In this document: positions 34,607-44,456 of the stretch, piece after piece
Numbering within the stretch: the stretch's first letter is position 1
Layout: each line of letters starts with the position of its first letter
Assembly: GCA_012960105.1 (NCBI GenBank)
Contig: DUBV01000022.1
Coordinates: 62,001-126,000, forward strand
Direction: 5' to 3'
DNA length: 64,000 bases
Origin: Thiotrichaceae bacterium
GTDB taxonomy: Bacteria; Pseudomonadota; Gammaproteobacteria; Eutrophobiales; Eutrophobiaceae
Notes under the pieces: model-generated
The model's database searches: none
Seen by the model: only the letters and a program-made list of their open reading frames with translations
Told to the model about the DNA's origin: nothing
Translations under genes and position numbers: made by a program

Positions 34607-35677
34607 ATGACAACAGACGCTATTCTTAATCGTTCTTACTCTTTAGAAAAAGAACAGATCCCGCCGACTGTAGTAGAGCAGATCGATGATGCTGAACGCG
34701 CGGCATTAACGGAAAAAATCAAAGCCCAACTGAAACAGCAAAATGCTGTTATCGTTGCACACTATTATACCGAGCCAGAATTACAAATACTCGCTGATGA
34801 ATCTGGTGGTTATGTTTCTGATTCATTAGACATGGCGCGCTTTGGCAAAGAGTCTGATGCCGAAACTCTAATCGTTTGTGGCGTTAAGTTCATGGGCGAA
34901 ACCGCCAAGATATTGAGTCCAGAAAAACGTATCCTCATGCCAGATCTCGATGCCAATTGTTCATTGGATCTTGGTTGCCCTACCGATGAGTTCTCTGATT
35001 TTTGCGATACACACCCTGATCACGTCGTTGTTGTTTATGCCAATACCAGCGCTGCTGTTAAAGCTCGCGCTGATTGGATGGTCACTTCTGGTAGCGCTGT
35101 TGATGTAATTAAACATCTGGCGGCAGAAGGCAAAAAAATAATCTGGGCCCCGGATAAATATCTAGGTGATTATGTACAGAAAGAAACCGGCGCAGATATG
35201 CTGATCTGGCAAGGCGCCTGTATAGTCCATGAAGAATTTAAAGGACAGGAACTCGAAACCCTACGCGCACATCATCCTGATGCAAAAGTATTAGTGCATC
35301 CAGAATCACCGGCATCGGTTATTGAACAAGCCGATATGGTAGGTTCAACCACGGGTATTATTAAAGCAGTTGTTGAAATGGATGCGACAAAATTTATCAT
35401 TGCGACTGACACCGGCATCTTTCATAAAATAAAAGAAGCGGCTCCCGATAAAATATTAATAGAAGCACCAACGGCAGGCAAAAGCGCGACTTGTATTAGT
35501 TGTGCTCACTGCCCGTGGATGGCGATGAACAGTCTGCGTAAATTATTACGCGTTCTGGAGACCGGAGACAATAAAGTTCTGGTTGATGCTGATATTGCAC
35601 AGCGAGCAACCGGTTCGATTCAACGCTTACTCGACTTCACACGTGATCAAGCTAGTAAACTTGCAGGTGATGCCTAA
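34607..35677 (+). CDS. nadA: Quinolinate synthase
   Basis: A 356-residue iron-sulfur enzyme that condenses iminoaspartate and dihydroxyacetone phosphate to quinolinate in de novo NAD synthesis. Substrate residues appear in [17 protein letters not shown] and [11 protein letters not shown]. The three Cys for the [4Fe-4S] cluster are in [20 protein letters not shown] and the CISCAHCPW region. Length fits the long form (E. coli 347). No nadB is adjacent. A PAS/GGDEF-like gene follows after 62 bases. Confidence 0.96.
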   Translation: MTTDAILNRSYSLEKEQIPPTVVEQIDDAERAALTEKIKAQLKQQNAVIVAHYYTEPELQILADESGGYVSDSLDMARFGKESDAETLIVCGVKFMGETAKILSPEKRILMPDLDANCSLDLGCPTDEFSDFCDTHPDHVVVVYANTSAAVKARADWMVTSGSAVDVIKHLAAEGKKIIWAPDKYLGDYVQKETGADMLIWQGACIVHEEFKGQELETLRAHHPDAKVLVHPESPASVIEQADMVGSTTGIIKAVVEMDATKFIIATDTGIFHKIKEAAPDKILIEAPTAGKSATCISCAHCPWMAMNSLRKLLRVLETGDNKVLVDADIAQRATGSIQRLLDFTRDQASKLAGDA

Positions 35678-35739
35678 AAAATTAAAGTTTTCCCACCACC
35701 GGTCGCTATATCATTAAGCTCACTCCTCAAAAAAGTGCT

Positions 35740-36564
35740 ATGACCGATCAACTCAAAATACCCGATGTTCTTCTTCAACAATCTCTAATTAATGAAATCA
35801 ACATTGGCATCATAATATGCAATATGGAAGATATCATTGAATGGGTAAATCCTTATTTTTGCGAATTACTGTCAGTCAGTCATGACAAGCTCATAGGTAC
35901 TCCTATCGCCGACTTGATGGATATGGATCCTTTATTACCGCCTAATACCAACTTTCGAATTAAGGTTAAGACACATGAAAACAAGGAGCTTTGGTTGGCT
36001 TGTGTACAAAAAAGAAACAAAGACAAGACTCAAAATGACAAGATTGTTCGATATTTTACAGATATCTCTGATTTACAACGTCGAAAACCCTTACGTCAGA
36101 TGGTTAGTGCTGGATATGATACTTCACGACTCGACCCACATACCGGAACCCTCAACCGACGGGCCATTATTCAGGAATTGAATACTCAAATTTCACGCAC
36201 TCGACGCTATAACAATCCCTTAAGCGCGATTCTCTTACAATTCCAGCTGCATACAGATATGCAAAACGATGAACAAAAAGAATACATACTGACCATGGTA
36301 AACGCTATTAACGCCAAATTACGTTGGGTCGACGTAATTGGTAGCTTATCGGCGGGAATATTCTTAATCATTCTCCCTGAATCTAGTGGTACAGCTGCTG
36401 CTCAGGCCTGGAAAAAGATTGACAATGATATTCGAAAATTGGCACTGGAAAAGGGACAAACCGAGAATGCATACCAGGTTAATTATAGTGCCCGGGAACA
36501 GGACAATAGTGCCGATGAAATGATTCAGAGATTGGAAACTTTTTCGGGTCAAAAGGTAGCTTAA
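35740..36564 (+). CDS. PAS domain protein with degenerate GGDEF domain
   Basis: A 274-residue soluble protein. Residues about 12-115 are a PAS domain (INIGIIICNMEDIIEWVNPYF, ending YFTDISDLQ). Residues about 130-272 follow a GGDEF domain: LDPHTGTLNRRAIIQEL is the start, but the catalytic motif reads SLSAGIFLIILPES, so the GGDEF Gly-Gly-Asp-Glu-Phe is lost and GTP turnover is not expected. It may bind GTP or act as a protein partner in signalling. Its place behind nadA is not explained. Confidence 0.8.
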   Translation: MTDQLKIPDVLLQQSLINEINIGIIICNMEDIIEWVNPYFCELLSVSHDKLIGTPIADLMDMDPLLPPNTNFRIKVKTHENKELWLACVQKRNKDKTQNDKIVRYFTDISDLQRRKPLRQMVSAGYDTSRLDPHTGTLNRRAIIQELNTQISRTRRYNNPLSAILLQFQLHTDMQNDEQKEYILTMVNAINAKLRWVDVIGSLSAGIFLIILPESSGTAAAQAWKKIDNDIRKLALEKGQTENAYQVNYSAREQDNSADEMIQRLETFSGQKVA

Positions 36565-36782
36565 GCACTGCGAGCGTATTAAAAGTCAGCCCAACAAGTT
36601 TGTAGGCTACTGCTTTTTAAATTTTCTACCTTATGGATAAGCTAAATTCCGAAATCAACTCGCAAAAACTTTCTTCTCTCTCGTCTAAAAATATTTAATT
36701 GTTAAACGAACATAACAATTTCGCTGACAGATGTTAAAATCCCCACCAACTTTAAACCAACAAGATACAGTGGAACAACTAA

Positions 36783-37529
36783 ATGGCAGGTCATAGTAAA
36801 TGGGCAAATATTCAGCATCGTAAAGGCAAACAAGACGCCAAACGCGGAAAGCTCTTCACCAAACTTATTCGAGAAATCACCGTTGCTGCAAAATTAGGCG
36901 GTGGCGACTCAGATGCTAACCCTAGATTGCGCGCAGCAATTGATAATGGGTTGTCTAATAACATGACCAGAGACACCATCGAACGCGCTGTAAAACGTGG
37001 CGCTGGCGGCGAAGAAGGTGGCAACGTTGATGAACTTCGATATGAAGGTTATGGCCCTGGTGGTGTAGCGGTACTAGTCGACACCATGACAGATAATAAA
37101 AATCGTACCGTAGCTGAAGTGCGACATGCTTTTACTAAATTCGGCGGCAACCTAGGCACCGATGGTTCCGTTTCTTATTTGTTTACCAAGGTCGGACTTA
37201 TATCTTATCCTAGTGGTACTGATGAAGATGCCATTATGGAAGTGGCTTTAGATAGTGGCGCAGATGATATTGTCAGCAATGATGATGGCTCGGTTGATGT
37301 AATCACTGAACCCGACAATTTTGTAGATGCAAAAGAAGCATTAGTCGTTGCAGGCTTTGAACCTGAAAATGCCGAGATTACCATGCGCGCATCAACCTCT
37401 AGCGAACTCAATGTAAAAGAAGCAACAAGTATGTTGAAGCTACTCGACTTACTGGAAGATCTGGATGACGTACAAAAGGTTTATTCCAATGCAGAAATCT
37501 CAGAAGAAGTATTAGCTCAATTAGATTAA
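36783..37529 (+). CDS. yebC: YebC/PmpR-family transcription and translation regulator
   Basis: A 248-residue YebC protein. The start [15 protein letters not shown] and then [13 protein letters not shown] are family signatures, and the acidic C-terminal half (about 80-240) is typical. Members bind DNA as regulators and at least some help ribosomes through difficult peptide sequences. It sits just before ruvC, as in many gammaproteobacteria, with 21 bases between them. Confidence 0.96.
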   Translation: MAGHSKWANIQHRKGKQDAKRGKLFTKLIREITVAAKLGGGDSDANPRLRAAIDNGLSNNMTRDTIERAVKRGAGGEEGGNVDELRYEGYGPGGVAVLVDTMTDNKNRTVAEVRHAFTKFGGNLGTDGSVSYLFTKVGLISYPSGTDEDAIMEVALDSGADDIVSNDDGSVDVITEPDNFVDAKEALVVAGFEPENAEITMRASTSSELNVKEATSMLKLLDLLEDLDDVQKVYSNAEISEEVLAQLD

Positions 37530-37550
37530 CACTATGACATTACTATTATC

Positions 37551-38081
37551 ATGTCGTCACAAGTAATCCGAGTTCTTGGAATAGATCCCGGATCAATTAA
37601 CACCGGTTACGGTATTATTGATACTAAGGGCAATCATTCCAAACATGTTGATAATGGCGTCATTAAAATCAAAGGCGATACACTCGCTGATAAACTAAAA
37701 ATTATTCACCAAGGCATCACCGCTCTTATTGAAGAATACCATCCCGAAGAAGTATCCATCGAAAGAATATTTATGAATCGTAATGCCGATTCAGCAATCA
37801 AACTGGGTCAGGCCCGCGGCGTCGCAATCGCTGCTGCGGCTATAAAAGACTTACCTGTTTATGAATATACGGCGAATCAAGTTAAACAAGCGACTGTTGG
37901 CAAAGGTCATGCAGCAAAAGAACAAGTACAACATATGATTAAAATATTACTTTGCTTAGACAAAGCACCTAAAGCCGATGCTGCTGATGCATTAGCGATT
38001 GCCTTATGCCACGCAAATTCACGCGAAGGATTATTACGTATGCAAGGTGTGTCCGGCATACGTTACGGAAGACTACAATGA
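37551..38081 (+). CDS. ruvC: Crossover junction endodeoxyribonuclease RuvC
   Basis: A 176-residue Holliday-junction resolvase. The RNase H fold with four acidic residues is present: VLGIDPGSINTGYG (Asp at about 11), SIERIFMNRNADSAI (Glu near 71), and the late KADAADALAIALCH with two Asp. It cleaves junctions as a dimer in complex with RuvAB. ruvA follows 34 bases downstream. Confidence 0.97.
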   Translation: MSSQVIRVLGIDPGSINTGYGIIDTKGNHSKHVDNGVIKIKGDTLADKLKIIHQGITALIEEYHPEEVSIERIFMNRNADSAIKLGQARGVAIAAAAIKDLPVYEYTANQVKQATVGKGHAAKEQVQHMIKILLCLDKAPKADAADALAIALCHANSREGLLRMQGVSGIRYGRLQ

Positions 38082-38115
38082 GGACATTTTCGAAAATGCC
38101 CTTGAGAATTGTTCG

Positions 38116-38718
38116 ATGATTGGATATCTACGCGGCGTCATCATTAAAAAACAACCGCCACTTTTGCTATTAGATGTACAAGGTGTCGGTTACGAAATCG
38201 AAGCACCGATGACGACCTTCTATGCTTTGCCCGAAGTAAAAAACGAAGTTGAAATATACACACATTTAATCATACGTGATGACGCTCATTTATTATTTGG
38301 CTTCGCAACAGAAAATGAACGCCACATGTTTCGCACCTTAATAAAGGTTAATGGCGTAGGCGCAAAAATGGGATTAACAATCTTATCCGGCATGGAAGCA
38401 AATGAATTTGCCTCATGCGTTAAAAATAATGATATCGATCGTTTAGTTAAATTACCGGGCGTCGGCAAGAAAACCGCCGAGCGATTAATTGTAGAAATGA
38501 AAGATCGACTCGAAGGCTTTGGCGATAGTTCTGTCACAACACAAAGTAGCAACACAAAAACTATTAACACCGATCCAGTCAATGAAGCTGTTAGTGCTTT
38601 AATAGGATTAGGTTATAAACCACAAGAAGCCAGCAAATTTGTACTTGCCGTTGCTAATGATGACATGACTAGCGAAGAACTTATCCGCGAAGCATTAAAG
38701 AACTCTGTTAAAAAATAA
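38116..38718 (+). CDS. ruvA: Holliday junction branch migration protein RuvA
   Basis: A 200-residue protein; I use the ATG of MIGYLRGVI because all RuvA proteins begin there, while a longer reading overlaps ruvC. Domain I is an OB fold (about 1-64), domain II has two helix-hairpin-helix motifs (VNGVGAKMGL, LPGVGKKTAERL), and a flexible linker (about 140-153) leads to domain III, which contacts RuvB. It holds four-way junctions for branch migration. Confidence 0.97.
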   Translation: MIGYLRGVIIKKQPPLLLLDVQGVGYEIEAPMTTFYALPEVKNEVEIYTHLIIRDDAHLLFGFATENERHMFRTLIKVNGVGAKMGLTILSGMEANEFASCVKNNDIDRLVKLPGVGKKTAERLIVEMKDRLEGFGDSSVTTQSSNTKTINTDPVNEAVSALIGLGYKPQEASKFVLAVANDDMTSEELIREALKNSVKK

Positions 38719-38811
38719 TTAAAGAGCACGCCTCCCGTTAATATTGTTAGTGGAGAATCGTTCCTCATTAACATACTGTTAAATGTATTAAATTAAACAA
38801 AGGAAATTAAT

Positions 38812-39048
38812 ATGAAAACTATGAATTGCAAACAACTCGGAGGAGCATGTGGTTTAGAATTTAATGCCGACTCTTTTGATGAAATTGCACTGATGAGTAG
38901 AGAACATGGCATGGAGATGTTTCAAAAGAAAGATGAAGCGCACCTTCTAGCCATGAATGAAATGCAAGAACTTATGCAAGAAAAAGATGCGATCAAAGAG
39001 TGGATTGAAAATAAGAAAAAAGAATTTGATGCATTACCTGAGAATTAG
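38812..39048 (+). CDS. Small DUF1059-like protein
   Basis: A 78-residue soluble protein beginning MKTMNCKQLGGACGLEF, with a predicted long helix from about 20 to 75 (REHGMEMFQKKDEAHLLAM). The N-terminal Cys pair and the overall layout resemble small DUF1059-type proteins; role unknown. An AAAGGAAATT ribosome binding site lies 7-9 bases upstream. It is one of two small genes between ruvA and ruvB. Confidence 0.7.
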   Translation: MKTMNCKQLGGACGLEFNADSFDEIALMSREHGMEMFQKKDEAHLLAMNEMQELMQEKDAIKEWIENKKKEFDALPEN

Positions 39049-39136
39049 AAAAATATACATCGCTGTTCAAAGCCCTGAGCTCAGATGCTCTGTTTCCCGA
39101 AATATGTTTTGAAAGCAATCGAATTAATAGAAAAGC

Positions 39137-39346
39137 ATGAGAACAGGTCGTAAGAAAGATCCCGTGAAAATTAAAACGAAACCAGTGCAGTATTTTAGTG
39201 ATGAATATCTAGAGCAATGTAAATCCTTCTCTACCGAAGCAATTCTGCAATATCTGGAAGATTTTAGATTAATGCAACAACCATCATCAGATAGAACATC
39301 AAATGCTGATAAATACCTAATAACTGACTGGGCTAAGAATCAGTAG
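39137..39346 (+). CDS. Small protein of unknown function
   Basis: A 69-residue basic, soluble protein starting MRTGRKKDPVKIKTKPVQYF; a short helical centre (EAILQYLEDFRLMQQ) is the only visible feature. I do not recognise it. It lies between the DUF1059-like gene and ruvB on the same strand. The upstream sequence has no strong ribosome binding site, so it could be a chance frame. Confidence 0.5.
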   Translation: MRTGRKKDPVKIKTKPVQYFSDEYLEQCKSFSTEAILQYLEDFRLMQQPSSDRTSNADKYLITDWAKNQ

Positions 39347-39451
39347 TTTGTCATTTTTTACCCACTAAATTGCCACATTTATATTACAAAATAATAAAAG
39401 TGCTGCAAAAACATGTCTTATTTTTGTGAGAGAAAGGAAGCACCGCGCACA

Positions 39452-39556
39452 GAATCAGAGTGCATGAGTAATACATGAAGATTCGAGCACGGAACTGACG
39501 CTGCTTACCATGAATCATTTATAGGGAACGACATATTAATCGCGAGAAGAAGGCAT
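39452..39556. other. Structured intergenic segment before ruvB
   Basis: The 259-base gap before ruvB holds nested inverted repeats: GAATC (39452-39456) against GATTC (39480-39484) with CATG pairs inside, and lower down GGTATCTTTTTGATAC. It could be a small RNA or a dispersed repeat with one copy in this window. No promoter or terminator is firmly visible. Confidence 0.25.
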
Positions 39557-39605
39557 TTTTTGCGGTATCTTTTTGATACGTTTACAGGGAAAATAGACAT
39601 CTAAC

Positions 39606-40649
39606 ATGGTTGAACTAAACGAAGTCATTTCACCCCAAAACTCAGCAGATGATGATGCCGCTGATAGAGCGCTGCGCCCTAAGCGTCTGCAGGATTATCT
39701 TGGACAAGCCTCTGTCCACGAACAAATGGAAATTTTTATCGGCGCAGCACGTCAACGTGCTGAACCTTTAGACCATGTCTTAATTTTTGGCCCACCCGGA
39801 CTAGGTAAAACCACATTGGCACACATCATTGCCAATGAAATGGGCGTAAATATGCGCCAAACCTCAGGCCCGGTGCTGGAACGACCCGGTGATCTTGCGG
39901 CTTTATTAACTAATCTTGAACCACACGATGTTTTATTTATTGATGAAATACATCGATTAGGCGCGGTTGTTGAGGAAGTGTTGTATCCAGCGATGGAAGA
40001 TTATCAAATCGATATCATAATCGGTGAAGGCCCTGCTGCACGTGCGATCAAGCTTGATGTACCGCCGTTTACTTTAGTCGGCGCAACAACACGTGCTGGT
40101 TTATTAACATCTCCATTACGGGATCGCTTCGGTATTGTTCAAAGATTGGAATTTTATTCACCCGAAGAACTCTGCGAGATTGTTACTCGTTCAGCAAAAA
40201 TTCTTGATGTAGAAATTGAAAGCAAAGGTGCTGCTGAAATTGCCGCTCGTTCTCGTGGCACACCACGTATTGCGAATCGTTTATTACGTCGTGTGCGCGA
40301 TTACGCTCAAGTTAAAGGTGACGGCATTGTCACTGGCGATATCTCATCAAAAGCATTGGATATGTTAAATGTTGATGCACATGGTTTTGATATGATGGAC
40401 CGCAAATTATTGCTCGCTATATTACAAAAGTTTGATGGCGGCCCTGTTGGAGTCGATAGTCTTGCTGCTGCCATAAGCGAAGAACGAGATACCATTGAAG
40501 ATGTACTCGAACCTTATTTAATACAGCAAGGTTTTTTGATGCGTACTTCAAGAGGTCGAATTGCAACAAAGACAGCATGGTTACACTTTGGTATGAAAGT
40601 ACCAAAGAACCTGATTAAAGATGATTTGTTTGATGAGGTTGAGGAATAA
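39606..40649 (+). CDS. ruvB: Holliday junction branch migration ATPase RuvB
   Basis: A 347-residue AAA+ motor. Walker A is GPPGLGKT near residue 64, Walker [12 protein letters not shown] near 112, sensor 1 ATTR near 162, and the arginine finger lies in [10 protein letters not shown] winged-helix DNA-binding domain ends the protein. Hexamers pump DNA through the RuvA-bound junction. Unlike the usual ruvCAB spacing, it is separated from ruvA by 887 bases with two small genes. Confidence 0.97.
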   Translation: MVELNEVISPQNSADDDAADRALRPKRLQDYLGQASVHEQMEIFIGAARQRAEPLDHVLIFGPPGLGKTTLAHIIANEMGVNMRQTSGPVLERPGDLAALLTNLEPHDVLFIDEIHRLGAVVEEVLYPAMEDYQIDIIIGEGPAARAIKLDVPPFTLVGATTRAGLLTSPLRDRFGIVQRLEFYSPEELCEIVTRSAKILDVEIESKGAAEIAARSRGTPRIANRLLRRVRDYAQVKGDGIVTGDISSKALDMLNVDAHGFDMMDRKLLLAILQKFDGGPVGVDSLAAAISEERDTIEDVLEPYLIQQGFLMRTSRGRIATKTAWLHFGMKVPKNLIKDDLFDEVEE

Positions 40650-40661
40650 AAAATAATTTAA

Positions 40662-41072
40662 ATGATCAGTGAATTTACATGGAAAGTACGCATCTATTAT
40701 GAAGACACTGATGCAGGTGGCGTGGTTTTTTATGCAAACTATTTACGTTTTATGGAGCGCGCCCGTACAGAATGGTTACGTAGCATTGGTTTTGAACATG
40801 AAACTTTGATTAATGAACATGGTGTTCTATTTGCTGTAAGAAGTGTGACAATAGATTATAAAAAGTCTGCTCGTCTGGATGACCTGATAAGTATTACATC
40901 ACAGTTAATCAGTAATCGTGGTGCCAGCATTAATTTTAGACAGTTAATTAAAAATGAAACGGACGAATTACTCGCACAGGCAGAAGTTAAAGTCGCCTGT
41001 TTGAATGCAATAACAATGAAAGCATCACCGATGCCTAAAGAATTACTCTTGGAGCTCTCAAATGACCACTGA
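40662..41072 (+). CDS. ybgC: Tol-Pal-associated acyl-CoA thioesterase YbgC
   Basis: A 136-residue hot-dog-fold thioesterase. The active-site segment YYEDTDAGGVVFYANYL (Asp near residue 15-17) and RFMERARTEWLR are diagnostic. It hydrolyses acyl-CoA, and the E. coli enzyme is linked to phospholipid metabolism at the inner membrane. It heads the tol-pal operon; its end overlaps tolQ by 11 bases. Confidence 0.95.
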   Translation: MISEFTWKVRIYYEDTDAGGVVFYANYLRFMERARTEWLRSIGFEHETLINEHGVLFAVRSVTIDYKKSARLDDLISITSQLISNRGASINFRQLIKNETDELLAQAEVKVACLNAITMKASPMPKELLLELSNDH

Positions 41073-41736
41073 TCATTCAATTATCGATCTCATTCTTAAC
41101 GCCAGCATTTTGGTGCAACTTGTAATGCTAACTTTGGCATTAGCATCTATAGTTTCCTGGTCGATGATCATTAATAAACGTGTTGTATTAAAACGTGCAA
41201 AAAAAGATGCTGATGTTTTTGAAACTAAGTTCTGGTCAGTTGATGATCTTAGTCCGCTATACAAACAAATTACCGGTAAGCGTTATGTGCCTAGCGGCAT
41301 GGAAAAAATATTCGAGGTCGGTTTTAAAGAATTCGTACGTTTAAGTAAGCAACAAAACATCGATCCCAAAGCAGTACTAGATGGTTGTCAACGTTCTATG
41401 CGTATTGCTTTGAATAAAGAAATGGATCATCTGGAAACAAGCCTGTCTTTTCTGGCAACGGTAGGATCTACCAGCCCCTATGTTGGTTTGTTCGGTACAG
41501 TATGGGGAATTATGAATAGTTTTCAGGCTTTGGGTGCGGTACAGCAAGCCACTATCTCTATGGTTGCACCCGGTATTAGTGAAGCTTTGATTGCAACAGC
41601 GATGGGTTTATTTGCAGCCATACCAGCGGTTGTTGCCTACAACCGTTTTTCCTATGAATCTGAACGCTTGATTAATCGTTATGATAATTTCACCGAAGAG
41701 TTTGCGTCGATATTACATAGACACGCACACTTGTAA
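41062..41736 (+). CDS. tolQ: Tol-Pal system proton channel subunit TolQ
   Basis: A 224-residue inner-membrane protein of the TolQ/ExbB/MotA family with three TM helices (about 13-35, 130-155, 165-190). LATVGSTSPYVGLFGTVWG and GISEALIATAMGLFAAIPA are the conserved channel helices. With TolR it uses the proton gradient to move TolA. Overlaps ybgC by 11 bases. Confidence 0.96.
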   Translation: MTTDHSIIDLILNASILVQLVMLTLALASIVSWSMIINKRVVLKRAKKDADVFETKFWSVDDLSPLYKQITGKRYVPSGMEKIFEVGFKEFVRLSKQQNIDPKAVLDGCQRSMRIALNKEMDHLETSLSFLATVGSTSPYVGLFGTVWGIMNSFQALGAVQQATISMVAPGISEALIATAMGLFAAIPAVVAYNRFSYESERLINRYDNFTEEFASILHRHAHL

Positions 41737-41763
41737 TATAGAACCTAAAACCTAACTAAAAGA

Positions 41764-42186
41764 ATGAGACAACGCATACGTAAAAAACCGATGTCTGAAA
41801 TCAATGTCGTTCCGTACATTGATGTGATGCTGGTGTTGTTGATTATTTTTATGATGACGGCACCGTTATTGAATCAAGGGATTGAAATTGATTTACCTCA
41901 AACATCTTCTGAACCATTACCACCGAATGAAAAAGAGCCGGTCATTGTAAGTGTTGACAAGGATGGAAATTATTTTATTAATTATGGTGATAACCAGGAT
42001 AAACCTGTCTCTACCGAAGAATTGTTAAAGCGCGTTAATGGTCTACTAAAGTATCAACCGAATATACCCATATTAATTGGCGGTGATGCTAATGTAGCCT
42101 ATGGCAAAGTTATCGAGGCGATGTCTTTGCTGCAACAAGCCGGCGCACCTTCTATCGGCATGATGACCGAGCCGCCGACAAAATAA
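41764..42186 (+). CDS. tolR: Tol-Pal system protein TolR
   Basis: A 140-residue inner-membrane protein with a single N-terminal TM (about 15-37) that carries the essential Asp in PYIDVMLVLLIIFM. The periplasmic domain (about 45-138) binds peptidoglycan when freed. It forms the stator-rotor unit with TolQ. tolA begins 4 bases after its stop. Confidence 0.96.
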   Translation: MRQRIRKKPMSEINVVPYIDVMLVLLIIFMMTAPLLNQGIEIDLPQTSSEPLPPNEKEPVIVSVDKDGNYFINYGDNQDKPVSTEELLKRVNGLLKYQPNIPILIGGDANVAYGKVIEAMSLLQQAGAPSIGMMTEPPTK

Positions 42187-42190
42187 ATAT

Positions 42191-43054
42191 ATGCGCAATA
42201 ACTGGTTGCTGAGTTCCGGGTCATTTTTATTATCAATTATTCTCCATGTTATTTTGGGAATAGTACTGGCATTTAGTTTTAAATTTACATCGGAGCCAAC
42301 ACCACCGCCGATACCTGATATTCCTATTATTCAGGCGACTGTTATTGATAAAAAGGAAGTAGACAAAGAACTCAAACGTATAAAAGAAAAGAAACAAAAG
42401 AAGATAGATGATGAATTAAAACGTAAAAAAGATCTTGAGAAGAAAAAGCAAAAGAAACGCGATGATATAAAAAAGAAAAAAGCAGCGGCAAAGAAAAAGA
42501 TTGAAGATGAAAAAATACGTTTAAAGAAACTAGAACAAGAAAAGAAAGAAAAAAAGGAACTTGAGAAGAAGAAGAAACTCGAAGAAGAGGAAAAGAAGAA
42601 ACGCGACGCTGAAAATAAAAAGAAAGACGAACAGCAAAAAATATTAGATGAAGAAAAACGCAAGGCAAAAGAAGAAGCTGATCGACTAGTACGAGAAAAG
42701 GCAATAAATGATGCTATACAACAAGAAATAGATGATGAAATTGAGGCCGTAAAAAAGGCTGAACAGCTAAAACGTGATTTTTCAATAATAGCGAGATTTC
42801 AACAACGAATAAGAAGACAACTTGAGAGTAAATTTAATAAGATCGGACTAGATCCAGGTTTGTCCTGCGTAATCCTGATCCGAATGATTGAAGGTGGTAA
42901 AGTAGTCGAAACATCAATAGCAAAATCCAGTGGTAATGCATTGTTTGATCAACGTGCTGAAAACGCAGTATATTTGGCATCACCACTACCCGTGCCAGAA
43001 GAAATAAGAGTATTTGAAAAGATGCGTAGTATTAGATTCACATTTGAACCTTAA
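42191..43054 (+). CDS. tolA: Tol-Pal system protein TolA
   Basis: A 287-residue protein with one TM (about 13-30), a long Lys/Glu/Ala-rich helix (about 50-190, repeated KKK and EEE blocks) that spans the periplasm, and a C-terminal domain (about 195-287: VILIRMIEGGKVVETSIAKS) that contacts TolB and Pal. It transmits proton-motive force to the outer membrane at the division site. The low-complexity helix is A-rich DNA. Confidence 0.94.
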   Translation: MRNNWLLSSGSFLLSIILHVILGIVLAFSFKFTSEPTPPPIPDIPIIQATVIDKKEVDKELKRIKEKKQKKIDDELKRKKDLEKKKQKKRDDIKKKKAAAKKKIEDEKIRLKKLEQEKKEKKELEKKKKLEEEEKKKRDAENKKKDEQQKILDEEKRKAKEEADRLVREKAINDAIQQEIDDEIEAVKKAEQLKRDFSIIARFQQRIRRQLESKFNKIGLDPGLSCVILIRMIEGGKVVETSIAKSSGNALFDQRAENAVYLASPLPVPEEIRVFEKMRSIRFTFEP

Positions 43055-43081
43055 GATAGAATTTAGGATAAAACATCGATT

Positions 43082-44377
43082 ATGAAAGTCTTATTTAAAA
43101 TTATTATTTGTAGTTTGTTACTAGTCTCGTTACAAGCGCAGGCAGTACTCGACATAAAAATAACTCAGGGCATAGAACAAGCCTTACCAGTTGCCATCGT
43201 CCCATTTGCCTGGATGCAAGCTGGTAAAGTCGCTCCGCTCGATTTAACCGAGATCATTAGCAATGATCTAGAACGTAGTGGTCACTTTGATGTCATGGAT
43301 CAGCAAGATTTACCTCAGCAGCCTAGTGAATTTGATAATATTAATTTTGGTGACTGGCGTAAGTTGGGGATGGAAAATATTCTGATTGGTAAGCTAAACC
43401 TTACTGATTCTGGCGATTATAAAGTCACTTTTAAATTAGTTGATGTGTATCGAGGTATAGAAATCGCCAGCTTGGGAAAAATCGTGAAACCTAATCATCT
43501 TCGTCGAGTTGCCCATCAAATCAGTGACCTCATTTTCAATAAACTCACCGGCATACCCGGTGCATTTGATACACGCGTAGCCTATATAACGGTTAAGAAG
43601 AATAAAAATAAAACCATTCATACCCTTAATATAGCGGATGCCGATGGCCACAATATAAAACGCTTACTGGAATCTCCAGAACCATTACTATCGCCATCCT
43701 GGTCGCCCGATGGCAGAAAAATAGCTTACGTTTCTTTTGAAAACAAAAACTCGGCTATTTATATTCAAAATGTAATAACCGGTCATCGAAAGCGGGTTTC
43801 TGCATTTGAAGGCATTAACAGTTCGCCATCCTGGTCACCCGATGGTACTAAACTGGCAATGACCCTATCTAAAGACGGTAACACTGAAATTTATATATTA
43901 GACCTGAATAATAATTCATTGAAACGTATTACCCGTCACGGCGGTATTGACACCGAACCAAACTGGTCACCCGATGGTTCTAAGTTAGCATTTACTTCCG
44001 ATCGTAGCGGCGGCCCACAAATTTATGAAATTAATGTTGCAGGCGGCAAACCCAAACGTATTAGTTTCGAAGGAAAGTATAATGCGCGCCCTGTGTATTC
44101 TCCAGATGGGAAAGTCATTACTCTGATACATGCTCAATCTGGTTCTTACCGAATTGCCACGCTCGACCTTGGGAATGGCTATATCAATGTATTAACCGAT
44201 TCACGACTGGATGAATCCCCCAGTTTTGCCCCTAATGGCGGCATGATTATTTATGCGACTACAGGTGTCCGCGGTGGCCAACTCGCTGCTGTTTCGGCTG
44301 ATGGACGTATTCATCAACGCCTTGGTATTCAGGAAGGCGGGGTTCGTGAACCTGTATGGGGACCTTTTTTAAAATAA
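43082..44377 (+). CDS. tolB: Tol-Pal system protein TolB
   Basis: A 431-residue periplasmic protein. The signal peptide ends at AQA (about residue 21). An N-terminal alpha/beta domain (about 22-160) is followed by a six-bladed propeller with repeated SPSWSPDG-type motifs ([54 protein letters not shown]). TolB binds Pal and regulates its contact with peptidoglycan. Confidence 0.96.
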   Translation: MKVLFKIIICSLLLVSLQAQAVLDIKITQGIEQALPVAIVPFAWMQAGKVAPLDLTEIISNDLERSGHFDVMDQQDLPQQPSEFDNINFGDWRKLGMENILIGKLNLTDSGDYKVTFKLVDVYRGIEIASLGKIVKPNHLRRVAHQISDLIFNKLTGIPGAFDTRVAYITVKKNKNKTIHTLNIADADGHNIKRLLESPEPLLSPSWSPDGRKIAYVSFENKNSAIYIQNVITGHRKRVSAFEGINSSPSWSPDGTKLAMTLSKDGNTEIYILDLNNNSLKRITRHGGIDTEPNWSPDGSKLAFTSDRSGGPQIYEINVAGGKPKRISFEGKYNARPVYSPDGKVITLIHAQSGSYRIATLDLGNGYINVLTDSRLDESPSFAPNGGMIIYATTGVRGGQLAAVSADGRIHQRLGIQEGGVREPVWGPFLK

Positions 44378-44456
44378 GCCGCTTTATAAGGCTGGCTTTA
44401 GAATGTTATGCTGTTTAAATAGCAGCACGATTTAGATGCTGATAAGGAGAAAATAT

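Noticed and set aside
37999-38115. N-terminal extension of ruvA overlapping ruvC
   Set aside because: RuvA proteins begin at MIGYLRG; the extra 39 residues translate ruvC sequence out of frame.
42331-42704. Long minus-strand frames rich in Phe and Ser opposite tolA
   Set aside because: They are the antisense of the Lys/Glu-rich TolA helix; composition follows from A-rich DNA and there is no ribosome binding site.
41842-43054. Possible tandem nucleotide repeat in tolA
   Set aside because: The AAG/GAA-rich pattern codes for the TolA helix; no exact repeat unit could be fixed.
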